Shown: piece by piece, positions 25,745 to 34,869 of the stretch
Numbering within the stretch: position 1 is the first letter of the stretch
Layout of the letters: every line of letters begins with the position of its first letter
Assembly: GCF_022867885.1 (NCBI RefSeq)
Contig: NZ_JALIFP010000012.1
Location: forward strand, 1 to 64,000
DNA length: 64,000 bases
Source of the DNA: Lederbergia sp. NSJ-179
GTDB taxonomy: Bacteria; Bacillota; Bacilli; Bacillales; Bacillaceae_C
Reading direction: 5' to 3'
Made by a program: the position numbers and the translations under genes
Notes under the pieces: generated by a model
Database searches by the model: none
What the model was told of the DNA's origin: nothing
What the model saw: the letters and a program-made list of their open reading frames with translations, nothing else

Positions 25745-27724
25745 TTACTTGTTTTTTCTTAAATAAAAATAAAACAATACACCTGTTTCTGTATTTTCTA
25801 CTCCATATTTACTTCCATGGAGTTCAAGAATATTTCTGGAAATGGCTAGTCCCAAACCTGTTTCACCTTTTGAGCGCTCTCGAGAAGTGTCCCCGCGGTA
25901 AAATCGATCCCAAATTTTTTCCAATCGTTCCATAAGAATCGGTTCGCCTGTGTTTTCTACACAAACTTTCACTTGATTCTCTTCATCCTTTACCGAAATA
26001 GTCACGACACCTGCTTCTGGTGTGTGACGGATCGCATTCGTTAAGAAATTCGTGATCACCTGCTCAATCCGATGTTCATTTGCGATCACTTCAAACGGCG
26101 GTAGCTCCAGTCTAATTGTCACTTGCTTCTTGGAGGCCTCTAAGATAAGAGGGGCACAAACCCGTTCGATCATTTCATCAATATAGAAGGGTTCCACTTG
26201 CATTTGATACGTGCCTGATTCATATTTGGCCAATTCAAGCATATCGGCAATGAGCCGATCCATCTTGTCCACTTCCTTCTCCAGTGCCTGAAAGTAGTAC
26301 CCCCTTTTATGCTTAGCCACATCATCTTGTAAAATGGAAATCGTGCTTTTCATAATACTTAACGGTGTTTTAAGCTCATGCGAGACACCTGAAATAAATT
26401 CTCTTCTTGTGTTCTCTAGCTGCTTTTCTTTTTCAATATCCTGCTGTAGCTGCTTAATATGTTTGTGTAATGTGTTCGAAAGAATATTGATGTTTTCCGA
26501 TAATGTCCCCAATTCATCCCTTGATTTCACAGTGACACTTTCGGAGAAGTCCAAGTTAGCCATTTTTTTCGTTGTTTGATTCATTTTCAGCAGGGGACTA
26601 GCGATTTTTTTCGAATAATAAAAGGAGGCTAATAAAACAAGAAGCATCACGAAAACAATTAAATAAACATAATACTCCTTTACCATTTGCACAGCCTCAT
26701 CCACTGGCTGTAGTGATGTCATCGCAATTAGATAGGATTTTTGACCATCGATTGACAAGGGCTTGATTAATATTTTGTACTGAATATTATTTTGCTCATC
26801 GTCTTCCACTTGAATGGATTGGTCCATTGTTGGATTTGGTTTCAACAGAAGAGAGGCTTGAAAATCTTTGATTTTATCCATAAATAGAGTGTTTGTGTAG
26901 ATAGCATTCGATCCTTCTCCCCGATTGGGAAGCTGTACAGCTGTAACCGTTCCAATCAACTGAACAATATCTTGTGGTGAACTTGCCGGTTCTACTGGTT
27001 TCACCTGCTCCAATGTAGACTCTTCTCTTATATCGGCTGGCGATTGTGAACTAGATTCTTTGAGGAAGGAGCGATCTGTTTCCTGCAATTGGCCTGAAGG
27101 GTTTTGTTCGATCCACTTGCTGAGATATTCTCCTGCTGCTTTTTTCAACTGCTTATTTTCCCAGTAAGCGACATTTTCTTGTTCCTGTTCCAGCTCATAT
27201 GGGTCCAAAGCTCCGATCGTTCCTAGCGTATTAGGCACAAATATTCCTAAATGGCCGATGACATAAGGGACGACAGTCGATCCTCTCTTAATCCCGTATA
27301 TGCCAATGCGTACATCTGGCTTAAGAAGAAGATCATCTGCCAAAGCATCCTCAAAATCCAGCAAATAGTGGAGAGGAATACGAATTGTTTTATCAGCAAA
27401 GGCTTCGTCCTTCGTTCGTTCTGACTGAAATTCCAAGTAAAAATCATCCACGTTTTTCAAATTTCCATTTTGATCCAATGTCGTAATCCATGTATTGTGT
27501 TCTTGATAAAAATCCTGTTCCAGTTTTTGTTGAACATATTTGTTTTCCTTGTTTTGCATGTACTCGTCTGCATAACGATCCATGGCCGCCTGAATATCAT
27601 TGACTTTTTGATGGGCATAATATTGCTTAAAAAAAAATGTTTGCCCGATAAAAACAGTCGTTAAGATAAACACGCAAAGCAAGGTGGTCAGGGTAAATAG
27701 TTTGAAAACAATTTTACTTCTCAT
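25745..27724 (-). CDS. Sensor histidine kinase
   Basis: A protein of 659 residues. Membrane segments at about 8-32 and 351-371 bracket a 320-residue outer sensing region without a motif I recognise. Then a HAMP linker (372-425), the dimerisation helix with phosphoacceptor His449 in SGVSHELKTPLS, and an ATP-binding domain with the N box (FLTNAIRHTP), G1 and G2 (GETGLGLAIS). The start overlaps the regulator's stop (ATGA), so the pair is co-translated. The signal and targets are unknown. The nearby wall enzymes are in a separate transcription unit beyond a strong terminator. Confidence 0.9.
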   Translation of the reverse strand: MRSKIVFKLFTLTTLLCVFILTTVFIGQTFFFKQYYAHQKVNDIQAAMDRYADEYMQNKENKYVQQKLEQDFYQEHNTWITTLDQNGNLKNVDDFYLEFQSERTKDEAFADKTIRIPLHYLLDFEDALADDLLLKPDVRIGIYGIKRGSTVVPYVIGHLGIFVPNTLGTIGALDPYELEQEQENVAYWENKQLKKAAGEYLSKWIEQNPSGQLQETDRSFLKESSSQSPADIREESTLEQVKPVEPASSPQDIVQLIGTVTAVQLPNRGEGSNAIYTNTLFMDKIKDFQASLLLKPNPTMDQSIQVEDDEQNNIQYKILIKPLSIDGQKSYLIAMTSLQPVDEAVQMVKEYYVYLIVFVMLLVLLASFYYSKKIASPLLKMNQTTKKMANLDFSESVTVKSRDELGTLSENINILSNTLHKHIKQLQQDIEKEKQLENTRREFISGVSHELKTPLSIMKSTISILQDDVAKHKRGYYFQALEKEVDKMDRLIADMLELAKYESGTYQMQVEPFYIDEMIERVCAPLILEASKKQVTIRLELPPFEVIANEHRIEQVITNFLTNAIRHTPEAGVVTISVKDEENQVKVCVENTGEPILMERLEKIWDRFYRGDTSRERSKGETGLGLAISRNILELHGSKYGVENTETGVLFYFYLRKNK

Positions 27725-28404
27725 ACAGTCCCCTCAAATTTATAGCCTAGGCGCACAATTGTTTTGATCGCATCTGCCTTATCACCAAGCTTGGTTCGGA
27801 CATTCCGTATATGCGTATTAATAGTGCGGTCATCACCGGCATATTCATAACCCCAAACCTTGATAATTAATTGTTCCCTAGTAACCACAATCCCTTCGTT
27901 TTGCATGAGGTAGGAGAGGATTTCAAATTCAGTATGTGTAAGATTGATGCTTTGACCATCAACCATCACCGATCTGGCAGCCAAATTAATGGAAATGCCA
28001 TTCGCGGATTTTACCTGTTGTTCTTCCACAACGCTCTTTTGACGACGACTTTGCAATAATCGTTTGGCCCGTGCCAATAATATAGCTGGACTATATGGTT
28101 TCGTCACATAGTCATCTGCCCCAAGTTCAAAGCCTAATAATGTATCTTCTTCCTCAACACGTGCGGTCAGCATAATAATGGGAACATCCGCCGTTTTTCG
28201 AATCCGCCTGCAAACAGACCAGCCATCTAATTTGGGCAGCATAATATCTAAAATAATCAAATCTACCTTTTCATTGTCAAATAATTGCAGGGCCTTTTTC
28301 CCATCATTCGCTTCCAGCACGTGGAAATTTTCATTTAAAAAATAGTCTTTAAGCACTTCTCTTAGAATTTGCTCATCTTCAACAATCAGAATGGTTTCAT
28401 TCAT
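27721..28404 (-). CDS. OmpR/PhoB-family response regulator
   Basis: A protein of 227 residues from the ATG at 28404, seven bases after GGAGGG (a longer frame begins at 28419). The receiver domain has the acidic pair ED near 9-10, phosphorylation site Asp53 (ILDIMLPKLDG), the Thr of MLTARV and Lys of YVTKPYSP. Residues about 125-225 form the winged helix (TEFEILSYLMQNEGIVVTRE, broken here for location, and the DDRTINTHIRNVRTKL recognition helix). It is phosphorylated by the kinase that follows and binds direct repeats at its target promoters. Confidence 0.92.
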   Translation of the reverse strand: MNETILIVEDEQILREVLKDYFLNENFHVLEANDGKKALQLFDNEKVDLIILDIMLPKLDGWSVCRRIRKTADVPIIMLTARVEEEDTLLGFELGADDYVTKPYSPAILLARAKRLLQSRRQKSVVEEQQVKSANGISINLAARSVMVDGQSINLTHTEFEILSYLMQNEGIVVTREQLIIKVWGYEYAGDDRTINTHIRNVRTKLGDKADAIKTIVRLGYKFEGTV

Positions 28405-28517
28405 CGCTTTACCCTCCATTGTTATTCGTTTAAGTATATCAAAATAATGTAAAGATTAGATAAAGACAAACCATTATTTAGAGTAGAAAAAATTTCCTTT
28501 CCCAGCTCTAATTGCTC

Positions 28518-28600
28518 TACCTTCTACCCGAATTGCCGAACTTCATGATCCGATTGTTGTACTTTCTAGCAGAATTGCAGAACTTCATAACCTATCGAGG
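28518..28600. repeat. Two imperfect 42-base tandem repeats
   Basis: Units begin at 28518 and 28560 and share (C/G)AGAATTGC-GAACTTCAT-like sequence. Short non-coding tandem repeats of this style recur at 31082 and 41598. Confidence 0.5.
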
Positions 28601-28667
28601 ATCTTCCTTTGCACTTTATTGCTAATACTTTGGAGAGCAAGAGCCCTCCATTTCAGACCTTCCCAAA

Positions 28668-30542
28668 TTACTCCTCCAACTGTTCGTAAAGCCTTTCCCA
28701 CTGCTTTTCTAAATCCTCCTTTTCGTTATACATTTTCTGTATCTCTTCCAACTCCTGAGTTCCCGCTAATTTTTTATCCAATGTTACCAATGATTGTTCG
28801 ATTGCTTCTAATTCCTTTTCAATGTCTCCATTTTCACGACTCTTCTGCTGTTTTTCTTGTTCCAGTTTCTTTCTTTTTTGTGGGGCTGGTTCGATGGCAG
28901 TCTTCATAAGCCTCTTCTCAGCCATTTTCTCTTTCGCCCAAGTATAATCCCCTTCAAAGCAGTGAACTTCTCTCTCCTCTATCCAATAAATCTTTTCAAA
29001 TAACCGATTGAGAAAATAACGGTCATGCGAAACAGCTACAATCGTTCCGTTATAATCATCCAGTGCTTCTTCTAATACTTCTCGAGACTCGATATCTAAA
29101 TGGTTGGTTGGCTCATCTAAAATCAGCACATTCATATCTTGATGCATAAGCTGGGCTAAACGAAGTCGCATCTTCTCGCCGCCACTCATTTGAGACACCT
29201 TCCGAAAAACCGTATGCCCGTAAAATAAAAATTTCGCTAAAATTTGCCTGGCCTCTCCCTCTGTGACGGGTACTTCATTTCGAAATGCCTCTATGATCGT
29301 CGTTTCATCATCCATATCTGAAAAAACATGCTGGGCCAAATAGCCAATTTTTACGCTACTTCCTACCCGGACTTCTCCCTCATCACAATCTACTTGTTGA
29401 AGGATAAGCTTTAGCAATGTTGACTTCCCTGATCCATTTTCCCCGACAATCGCGACTCGTTGCTGATAGGTGATATGCATATGCACATCCTTGAAAAGCA
29501 ATTTTTCCCCAAACCGTTTTGCGACATCCTTCATTAAAATCACATCGTTTCCACTTCGCTTCGACGCATCCATTTCAAGGCCCATTTTCTTTCGATTTAA
29601 TGGCGGTCGCTTTAATTTTTCCATCCGTTCTAAGGCCCTTTCCATATTCGTTGCTCGCTTATGAAGACCCTCATTCGGCGGCTTCGCTCTGTTCGCCCAA
29701 TCTCGAAGTCGTTTAATCGCTTCCTTTATTTTTTTGATTTTCTTTTGCTGTTCCTCATAAGCCTGAAACTCCCTTAGTAGCATCTCTTCCTTTTCCTTGA
29801 TAAATCCAGAAAAATTAGTGTGATAACACGTCAATTCGCCATCCTCTAAATCCAAAATCTTATTCACCACTTCATCTAAAAAATACCGATCATGAGAAAT
29901 AACGATGATCGTTCCCTCATATGCTTGTAAGAAGTCTCCCAACCATTCCACTGCCATCAGATCCAAATGATTCGTTGGTTCATCTAATAGTAAAAAATCC
30001 GGATTTTTAAGTAGCATAAGGGCTAAGCTTATCTTTGTTTTTTCTCCGCCACTTAAGCTTGCAAATTTTCTTTCCAAAAGATCAGCCAACTTCAAACCGC
30101 CCACCACTTTTTCAATCTTGACGTCGATTTCATACCCACCTTTTATTGTAAAAGTCTCTTGAAACTCTCCATAATCATCGATTAGTCTTTGGAGTAGCTC
30201 TCCGTCCGTTTCCTTTGTCATCGCTAACTCAAGCTTTTTCATTTTTTCTTCTATTTCGAGAAGTTCCGAGAAAGCCGTCTTCAGCACAGCAGTCACAGAG
30301 ATTCCACTGTCAAACTCTGGTATTTGCGAGAGATAGCCAATAGTGGAGCCCTTTCTCCAATGAATTTGTCCAGCATCCAGTGTGTCCTCACCAGCTAATA
30401 ACCGAAATAATGTCGTCTTCCCGCTCCCATTCCGGCCAACTAAACCAACCCGATCTCCTTTCTTCACTTCAAATGATATATTTTCAAAAATGATATGCCC
30501 ACCATACATTTTTTTCGCCTGATTCACACTACAAGCAATCAT
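28668..30542 (-). CDS. ABC-F family ATPase
   Basis: A protein of 624 residues with two ABC domains and no membrane segment. Domain 1 (1-260): Walker A GRNGSGKT, signature LSGGEKTK, Walker B LLLDEPTNHLD. Domain 2 (about 335-545): Walker A GENGSGKS, signature MSGGEKMR, and ILILDEPTNHLD-like Walker B. The two are joined by a charged linker (about 260-335, KKIKKIKEAIKRLRDWA) that in ABC-F proteins reaches the ribosomal P/E site. A coiled coil (about 560-624) ends the protein. It acts on stalled or drug-bound ribosomes, like YfmR, YdiF or the resistance ABC-Fs. The leader carries two terminators. Confidence 0.88.
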   Translation of the reverse strand: MIACSVNQAKKMYGGHIIFENISFEVKKGDRVGLVGRNGSGKTTLFRLLAGEDTLDAGQIHWRKGSTIGYLSQIPEFDSGISVTAVLKTAFSELLEIEEKMKKLELAMTKETDGELLQRLIDDYGEFQETFTIKGGYEIDVKIEKVVGGLKLADLLERKFASLSGGEKTKISLALMLLKNPDFLLLDEPTNHLDLMAVEWLGDFLQAYEGTIIVISHDRYFLDEVVNKILDLEDGELTCYHTNFSGFIKEKEEMLLREFQAYEEQQKKIKKIKEAIKRLRDWANRAKPPNEGLHKRATNMERALERMEKLKRPPLNRKKMGLEMDASKRSGNDVILMKDVAKRFGEKLLFKDVHMHITYQQRVAIVGENGSGKSTLLKLILQQVDCDEGEVRVGSSVKIGYLAQHVFSDMDDETTIIEAFRNEVPVTEGEARQILAKFLFYGHTVFRKVSQMSGGEKMRLRLAQLMHQDMNVLILDEPTNHLDIESREVLEEALDDYNGTIVAVSHDRYFLNRLFEKIYWIEEREVHCFEGDYTWAKEKMAEKRLMKTAIEPAPQKRKKLEQEKQQKSRENGDIEKELEAIEQSLVTLDKKLAGTQELEEIQKMYNEKEDLEKQWERLYEQLEE

Positions 30543-30610
30543 ACAAACTCCTCCTTTTTCTCTACATTTTTAAAATTGACCCCCACGAGCCCCCATGCTT
30601 TTTTACACGA

Positions 30611-30653
30611 CAAAAAAAGCCACAGGGAAATACAACACTTCCCCATGGCTTTT
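30611..30653 (-). terminator. Leader terminator 1 of the ABC-F gene (attenuator candidate)
   Basis: On the minus strand AAAAGCCATGGGGAA pairs with TTCCCTGTGGCTTTT around nine bases and is followed by a T-run. It lies 69 bases before the ABC-F start, inside its leader. Confidence 0.75.
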
Positions 30654-30659
30654 GGATGC

Positions 30660-30688
30660 AAAAAAAGAAGAGCGTGAAAGACTCTTCT
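30660..30688 (-). terminator. Leader terminator 2 of the ABC-F gene (attenuator candidate)
   Basis: GAAGAG/CTCTTC stem with nine-base loop followed by seven T on the minus strand, just upstream of leader terminator 1. No minus-strand gene ends upstream, so it must act on the ABC-F leader itself. Confidence 0.65.
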
Positions 30689-31081
30689 CAACCAATATTA
30701 TTTAAGAGGATGTTCAAAAAATCCAGTAAAACTCTTTTTGAACTCGCTCTTTATTGTGGGTATAGAGATGTTTTCACTGTTTTTCATCTGCTATTCAGTT
30801 GCTAAAAAAGGGCATACGTATCCCGTCGCAAGCAAAACAGCAAATTTTGCACGGCAAAAATATAAAAAGTCGATCATAAAACCGTGCACAAAAACAGCTT
30901 CCTTCAACATCCTTCCCACCTCCGTTCGTACTTATTGTTTTTATTTTATTATGCTCCACTTAAAATTTCAAGTTTTTTCAGATAAAAATTTTGGGTCTAG
31001 GAGATTTTACATCCATATATTTTCCATCCATAAGAAAATTTTACAAAAACATCTCATAAAGGAACATTTGTATATTTTGAT

Positions 31082-31228
31082 GTTTAATCAGTCAAAGTTT
31101 AAGGCTAATTGGTCGAAATTCGGCACTAAACGGTCGGAGTTTAAGACTAATTGGTCGAAGGGCGAAGCTAATTGGTCGAAACTCCACGTTAAATGGTCAG
31201 ATACTACTATGAAATGGTCGAAGCATTG
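31082..31228. repeat. About seven imperfect 21-22-base tandem repeats
   Basis: The recurring core is CTAATTGGTCGAA with variants (TAAACGGTCGGA, TTAAATGGTCAGA, TGAAATGGTCGAA). The unit is not a multiple of three in all copies. The rest of the 30690-31356 gap holds an inverted repeat GTTCAAAAA/TTTTTGAAC near 30710 and the amj promoter region, and no gene. Confidence 0.65.
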
Positions 31229-31356
31229 AAAAATATCATTTCAGTAGCTTCTACTCTCCTGCTATAACACTTCCAACGTCTCACCTAAAAAACCCTTCCC
31301 CTCTTCCTCCTTCATTGTGTTACCATAAGAAGAAAATATAGTAAGTAGGTCATGAG

Positions 31357-32175
31357 ATGTTGGAACTTTTTTCGGAAAAATTAATCTTTATCGCGCTATT
31401 TATCTTTATCATTCATTCAATCGAGACACTTGCCTATGCTGTTCGCTTGTCTGGAGCTAGAGTTCGCTTGCTAGCATCTGCGCTATCGTTATTTAATCTT
31501 ATGGTAATCGTTTCGCGCATGGCCAATATGATGCAACAATCATTTACAGGAAGTCTTGTTGATAATGCGCCAAAAATGGACACTTTAGCGTTTGTGGAAA
31601 ACCAATACAGAGTGATTATTGCCTCGTCCACATTAGGCACAATGATGGGCATTTTACTACTACCTACTTTTATCGCTTTATTTTCAAGAGCGATTATTCA
31701 TTTATCTGAAGAACGAGGCTCGATTCCCGCCTTACTCAAAAAGGGATTCACATTCGAATACATTAAACGTGGAATCAAACATATTCATTTGCCAAGATTC
31801 GTTTATTTAAAAGATATAAGCTGGAGAGATATTCCAATCAAGTTATTTATAATCAATATGCTTATTACCGCTATTTACACCATTGGCGTCTTATCTGCTT
31901 TGTATGCATCCTTACTTGCACCTGAGAGAGCCTCTACTGCGATTATGGCGTCAGGTCTGATCAATGGACTTGCGACCATTCTACTGACCATTTTTATTGA
32001 TCCGAAAATTTCGATCCTAGCAGATGATGTGATTAATCAAAGAGGAAGCTATATTACACTCAAAGGAACCTCTCTTATGATGATCACCTCACGATTATTT
32101 GGAACCATCCTTGCCCAATTATTTTTCATCCCTGGTGCTGAATATATTGCATGGCTGACAAAATTCATTGTGTGA
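31357..32175 (+). CDS. amj: Amj-family lipid II flippase
   Basis: A 272-residue polytopic membrane protein with about six hydrophobic segments (for example 10-30, 40-58, 90-110, 165-190, 197-220, 235-260). The sequence (FIIHSIETLAYAVRLSGART-like start and the ASSTLGTMMGILLLPTF segment) fits Amj (YdaH), which moves the lipid II precursor of peptidoglycan across the membrane as an alternative to MurJ. The ATG at 31357 is preceded by AGTAGG. It is a single gene; in B. subtilis amj answers to SigM, but I could not identify that promoter here. Confidence 0.85.
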   Translation: MLELFSEKLIFIALFIFIIHSIETLAYAVRLSGARVRLLASALSLFNLMVIVSRMANMMQQSFTGSLVDNAPKMDTLAFVENQYRVIIASSTLGTMMGILLLPTFIALFSRAIIHLSEERGSIPALLKKGFTFEYIKRGIKHIHLPRFVYLKDISWRDIPIKLFIINMLITAIYTIGVLSALYASLLAPERASTAIMASGLINGLATILLTIFIDPKISILADDVINQRGSYITLKGTSLMMITSRLFGTILAQLFFIPGAEYIAWLTKFIV

Positions 32176-32265
32176 ACTTTATTTTCATCCACGAGAAAAT
32201 TTCAAGCAGCTGTATACGCACTTGTGTTTTGATTGAAACATACGAAAATAAAAAAGGGGATACAT

Positions 32266-33163
32266 ATGAAACTTGATCGTCTTTTACGTTTAACCATGCT
32301 TTTACTTAATCGAAAAAAAATAACGGCGCAAGCATTAGCAGAAGAATTGGATGTTTCTGTCCGGACGATTTATCGTGATATCGACGTATTAAGCAGCGTC
32401 GGGATTCCCGTGATTAGCCATCAAGCGCCCATGGGGGGATCGGTTTGATCGAAGGCTATCGAATCGACAAACATTTTCTAAAAGAAGAAGAGCTTTCTTC
32501 CCTATCGACGGCATTAAAGAGCCTCCTGACAGCCTATGAAGATCCTAATGCTAAAACCGTTTTGGAAAAGATAAGCCATATTGCTGATAGTGAACCGAAA
32601 GTGGATTACCTTTTTATTGATGACAGCCCTTGGGGTCAAAATGTGCACATAAAGCAAAAGCGGACGATTTTAAAACAAGCAATCGAAACAAGTAGACGTG
32701 TGACGATCGAGTATGCAAATGGTACCTCACGGGTAATTGAACCCCATACACTTGTTCAAAAAGGCCGTTCTTGGTATGTGTATAGCTATTGTTTGCAGCG
32801 ACAGGCATTTCGTTTATTTAAGCTTGCTAGAATAAAAGAGTTACAACTATCGGAGGAAACCTTTCAACGGAAAGAGGTCGATGTATCCGATCTTCCTTGG
32901 GACAAAGCATGGTATGATCATCAGGTCATTACCTTAAAACTAGCCTATCAACAAGAAATTCGTGAAAAAATGGAGGAAATGTTTGGCGTTGAGGCATTGG
33001 ATACGGAAAAAAAATAGCCACCATCCAACTGCCAGAAGATCAGTGGCTATACGGCTTTCTCTTAAGTTTTTCCGATAAAATAGAGGTGCTAGAACCCGTG
33101 CATATTAGGGAGATTATACAACAGCAAGCAAGAAATATTTTAAAAGTGTATGAAGAAACATGA
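32266..33163 (+). pseudogene. yobV: HTH-WYL transcriptional regulator (YobV-like) with two frameshifts
   Basis: Three consecutive frames together give a complete DeoR/WYL regulator. Frame 1 (ATG 32266, GGGGA upstream) holds the helix-turn-helix ALAEELDVSVRTIYRDIDVL. It breaks after a six-G run (ATGGGGGGATC); one more G would continue as GLIEGYRID. Frame 2 carries the WYL domain (GRSWYVYSYC) to 33017, breaking in an eight-A run; one more A would continue as IATIQLPED. Frame 3 ends at 33163. Both breaks are single-base losses in homopolymers, so either a recent pseudogene or sequencing errors. It lies just upstream of its usual partner, a YobU-like effector-binding protein. Confidence 0.8.
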
Positions 33164-33276
33164 CAGACTGTTGTCTTCGAAGTGTCATTTTTACAGGACT
33201 TTTTGAACATCCTCTATTAGGGAAATTGTTCAACAGCAAGATTTTAAAAGTGTATGAAATATGACAGACTGTTGTC
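33104..33276. repeat. Tandem duplication of a gene 3' end around a 40-base insert
   Basis: 33104-33175 (end of the WYL gene plus GACAGACTGTTGTC) is repeated with small deletions at 33216-33276. Between them, 33176-33215 carries ACAGGACTTTTTGAACATCC, which also occurs inverted near 30708-30730 in front of the ABC-F leader. Confidence 0.7.
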
Positions 33277-33318
33277 AAGTTTAGCTTGCTATAGTCATAA
33301 ATAAAGGGGGTGAATTCA

Positions 33319-33801
33319 TTGCAAGAACCAATCATAAAAAAGAGGGCCGCATTCAAAGTCATGGGAATATCTGTAGAGACCACAAACGAGAACGAGATGA
33401 CGGCTCAAGCGAAAATCCCTTTATTATGGGATCGATTTTATCAGGAAGGGATTTCCAAGCAAATCCCTAATCCGTTAGATGGCCATACCGTGTATGGAGT
33501 CTATTCGGATTATGCGACCGATGTGGATGGAGCTTATCAGATGACTATCGGCTTAGAAGTGGGCAATGACTCTCAATCAAACGAATTTGTTGTCAAAACC
33601 ATCCCAGCTTCACAATATCTCGTCTTTACTTCTGAGCAAGGCCCGCTCTCCAAAATCGTTGTCGTGCTTTGGCAGGACATTTGGAAATACTGTGAAGAGG
33701 CCAATATCAAGCGGTCGTATACAGGGGATTTTGAAGAGTATGGTGAACGATGCGCAGACCCGGAAAATGCGCAAGTGGAGATTTATATTGCGATAGAATA
33801 A
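33319..33801 (+). CDS. yobU: GyrI-like/AraC effector-binding domain protein (YobU-like)
   Basis: About 160 residues, all one effector-binding (GyrI-like, SOUL-related) domain: KVMGISVETTNE strand near 15-27, IPLLWDRFYQEGI helix near 34-46, VYGVYSDYATDVDGAY and the PASQYLVFTSEQGPL strand near 96-110. Such domains bind hydrophobic small molecules and alone can buffer drugs or act as co-sensors. The start is a TTG at 33319 with AAAGGGGG upstream. In B. subtilis the homologue sits beside yobV as here, so it probably works with the WYL regulator. Confidence 0.8.
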   Translation: MQEPIIKKRAAFKVMGISVETTNENEMTAQAKIPLLWDRFYQEGISKQIPNPLDGHTVYGVYSDYATDVDGAYQMTIGLEVGNDSQSNEFVVKTIPASQYLVFTSEQGPLSKIVVVLWQDIWKYCEEANIKRSYTGDFEEYGERCADPENAQVEIYIAIE

Positions 33802-33808
33802 CAAAAGG

Positions 33809-33845
33809 AAACATCGACATTTCTTTATAGGGAATGTCGATGTTT
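33809..33845 (+). terminator. Terminator of the effector-binding gene
   Basis: A 13-bp perfect stem (AAACATCGACATT), 11-base loop, ending in TTT; 8 bases after the stop. Confidence 0.8.
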
Positions 33846-33905
33846 ATAACACAGTCACTATGCATATCGATTAAAAAATGAAAGGAGAAACAATTTTGAA
33901 TAATA

Positions 33906-34127
33906 ATGAAAGTTTGCAAATGCTTTATCTATTCATCCACAAATGATATGGCGAAATATTTAATGGCACGTATGGAAAACAAACAAAATGTAATAGGTCG
34001 ATCTAGTAGAAATAAAATGTTTTCTATGGATTGTAACAATGAGAAGGGCTGTTGTGGCGAAGGCCAAAGCGCCCATTGTGAGAGCTGTGTTAAGATACGT
34101 GAACACACCAACGACGATTCGTTTTAA
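33906..34127 (+). CDS. Small cysteine-rich hypothetical protein
   Basis: A 73-residue frame with eight Cys, six of them in the C-terminal part (CNNEKGCCGEGQSAHCESC), a pattern that could bind zinc. The ribosome binding site AAGGAG (about 33881) is 18 bases from this ATG but well placed for a TTG at 33896 in another frame that stops early, so either the start is wrong, or a base is missing near 33940. I do not recognise it. Confidence 0.35.
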   Translation: MKVCKCFIYSSTNDMAKYLMARMENKQNVIGRSSRNKMFSMDCNNEKGCCGEGQSAHCESCVKIREHTNDDSF

Positions 34128-34130
34128 AAA

Positions 34131-34547
34131 TTAGTCCCGATTTTCGAGAGAATGAACACATTTTTTCTCACTGTGTTTTGTTTCAGTTTTAACTATATCT
34201 GTAACACCATCTGGTGATAATCTGTCTTTTTCACAAAATTGTTTAACCTGTTTTCCTTTTTTGGTTATTCCGTAATAATAAGTTGTATCAGGCTCATCTT
34301 TGAAGATAACCATATAATGTCCGTGGTAATAATCATTATTTATGAGGTACTTCGGCTCTACATAATGAGATTCTTCTATTTCGTTTTCTGTGTATCCTTT
34401 TTCCTCCAAATAAACTGGAACATTTTTATCTGCTATATATTTTGTATAGGGATTTCCGTTATTTAGAACATAAAAAAAACCTAGCGGAATTGTCACGATA
34501 ATGAGCATAATTAGACTCAAGGAAATCCACAAAACTTTTTTCTTCAT
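34131..34547 (-). CDS. DUF3139-family membrane-anchored protein
   Basis: A protein of 138 residues from the ATG at 34547 (GGAGGGGG just upstream; the longer open frame is not supported). One membrane segment at about 5-28, then an extracytoplasmic domain with the DUF3139 signature: VPVYLEEKGYTENEIEE near 45-61 and YYYGITKKGKQVKQF near 93-107. Function unknown; these proteins are common in multiple copies in Bacillus and Staphylococcus. It follows directly after the truncated hydrolase and reads out of that fragment's 3' end. Confidence 0.75.
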   Translation of the reverse strand: MKKKVLWISLSLIMLIIVTIPLGFFYVLNNGNPYTKYIADKNVPVYLEEKGYTENEIEESHYVEPKYLINNDYYHGHYMVIFKDEPDTTYYYGITKKGKQVKQFCEKDRLSPDGVTDIVKTETKHSEKKCVHSLENRD

Positions 34548-34556
34548 AATCCCCCT

Positions 34557-34869
34557 CCTCCAGCACCCAGCGAACAGAAGATTTCGCATCCGCAATCGCT
34601 TGTTTTGGTGTAAATCCCTCATCATGACCAGCCCGATAATCCACACAGATTGCGACCATGCCCAGTTGGGAGAAATAATAGTTGGCTTGGTGTTGAAAAA
34701 CGGCCGGTGATTGTGGATTCTTTTTAAAACTGCCACCGATAAAAAAGAGGATTGCTGATCTTTTTTTCATCGAACCTTCTGGCTCAAATATATACAGTTT
34801 CAAATCTCTTGTCCCTATGTTCTTATACGTTTTCTCGATCACTGGAAAATCAAACTGCAGCACTCTCAT
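34557..34869 (-). pseudogene. Alpha/beta hydrolase, N-terminal fragment
   Basis: About 104 residues match the start of an esterase/dienelactone-hydrolase type enzyme: AILFFIGGSFKKN (oxyanion-hole strand, Ile-Gly-Gly instead of Gly-Gly-Gly), then FSQLGMVAICVDYRAGHDEGFTPKQ and AIADAKSSVRWVLE. The nucleophile GxSxG and the Asp/His that should follow are missing: the similarity stops at about 34557, next to the DUF3139 ribosome binding site, and the open frame beyond it is a shadow of that gene. ATG at 34869 with GGAG upstream. Confidence 0.75.

Noticed and set aside
30738-31229. A 163-residue plus-strand protein with repeated NWSK motifs
   Set aside because: It crosses an inverted repeat and the 21-22-base tandem repeats, has no ribosome binding site and no domain; the motifs only mirror the DNA repeat.
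34460-34556. C-terminal part of the hydrolase frame (to 34459)
   Set aside because: This stretch is out of frame with, and overlaps, the DUF3139 gene; similarity to hydrolases ends at about 34557.
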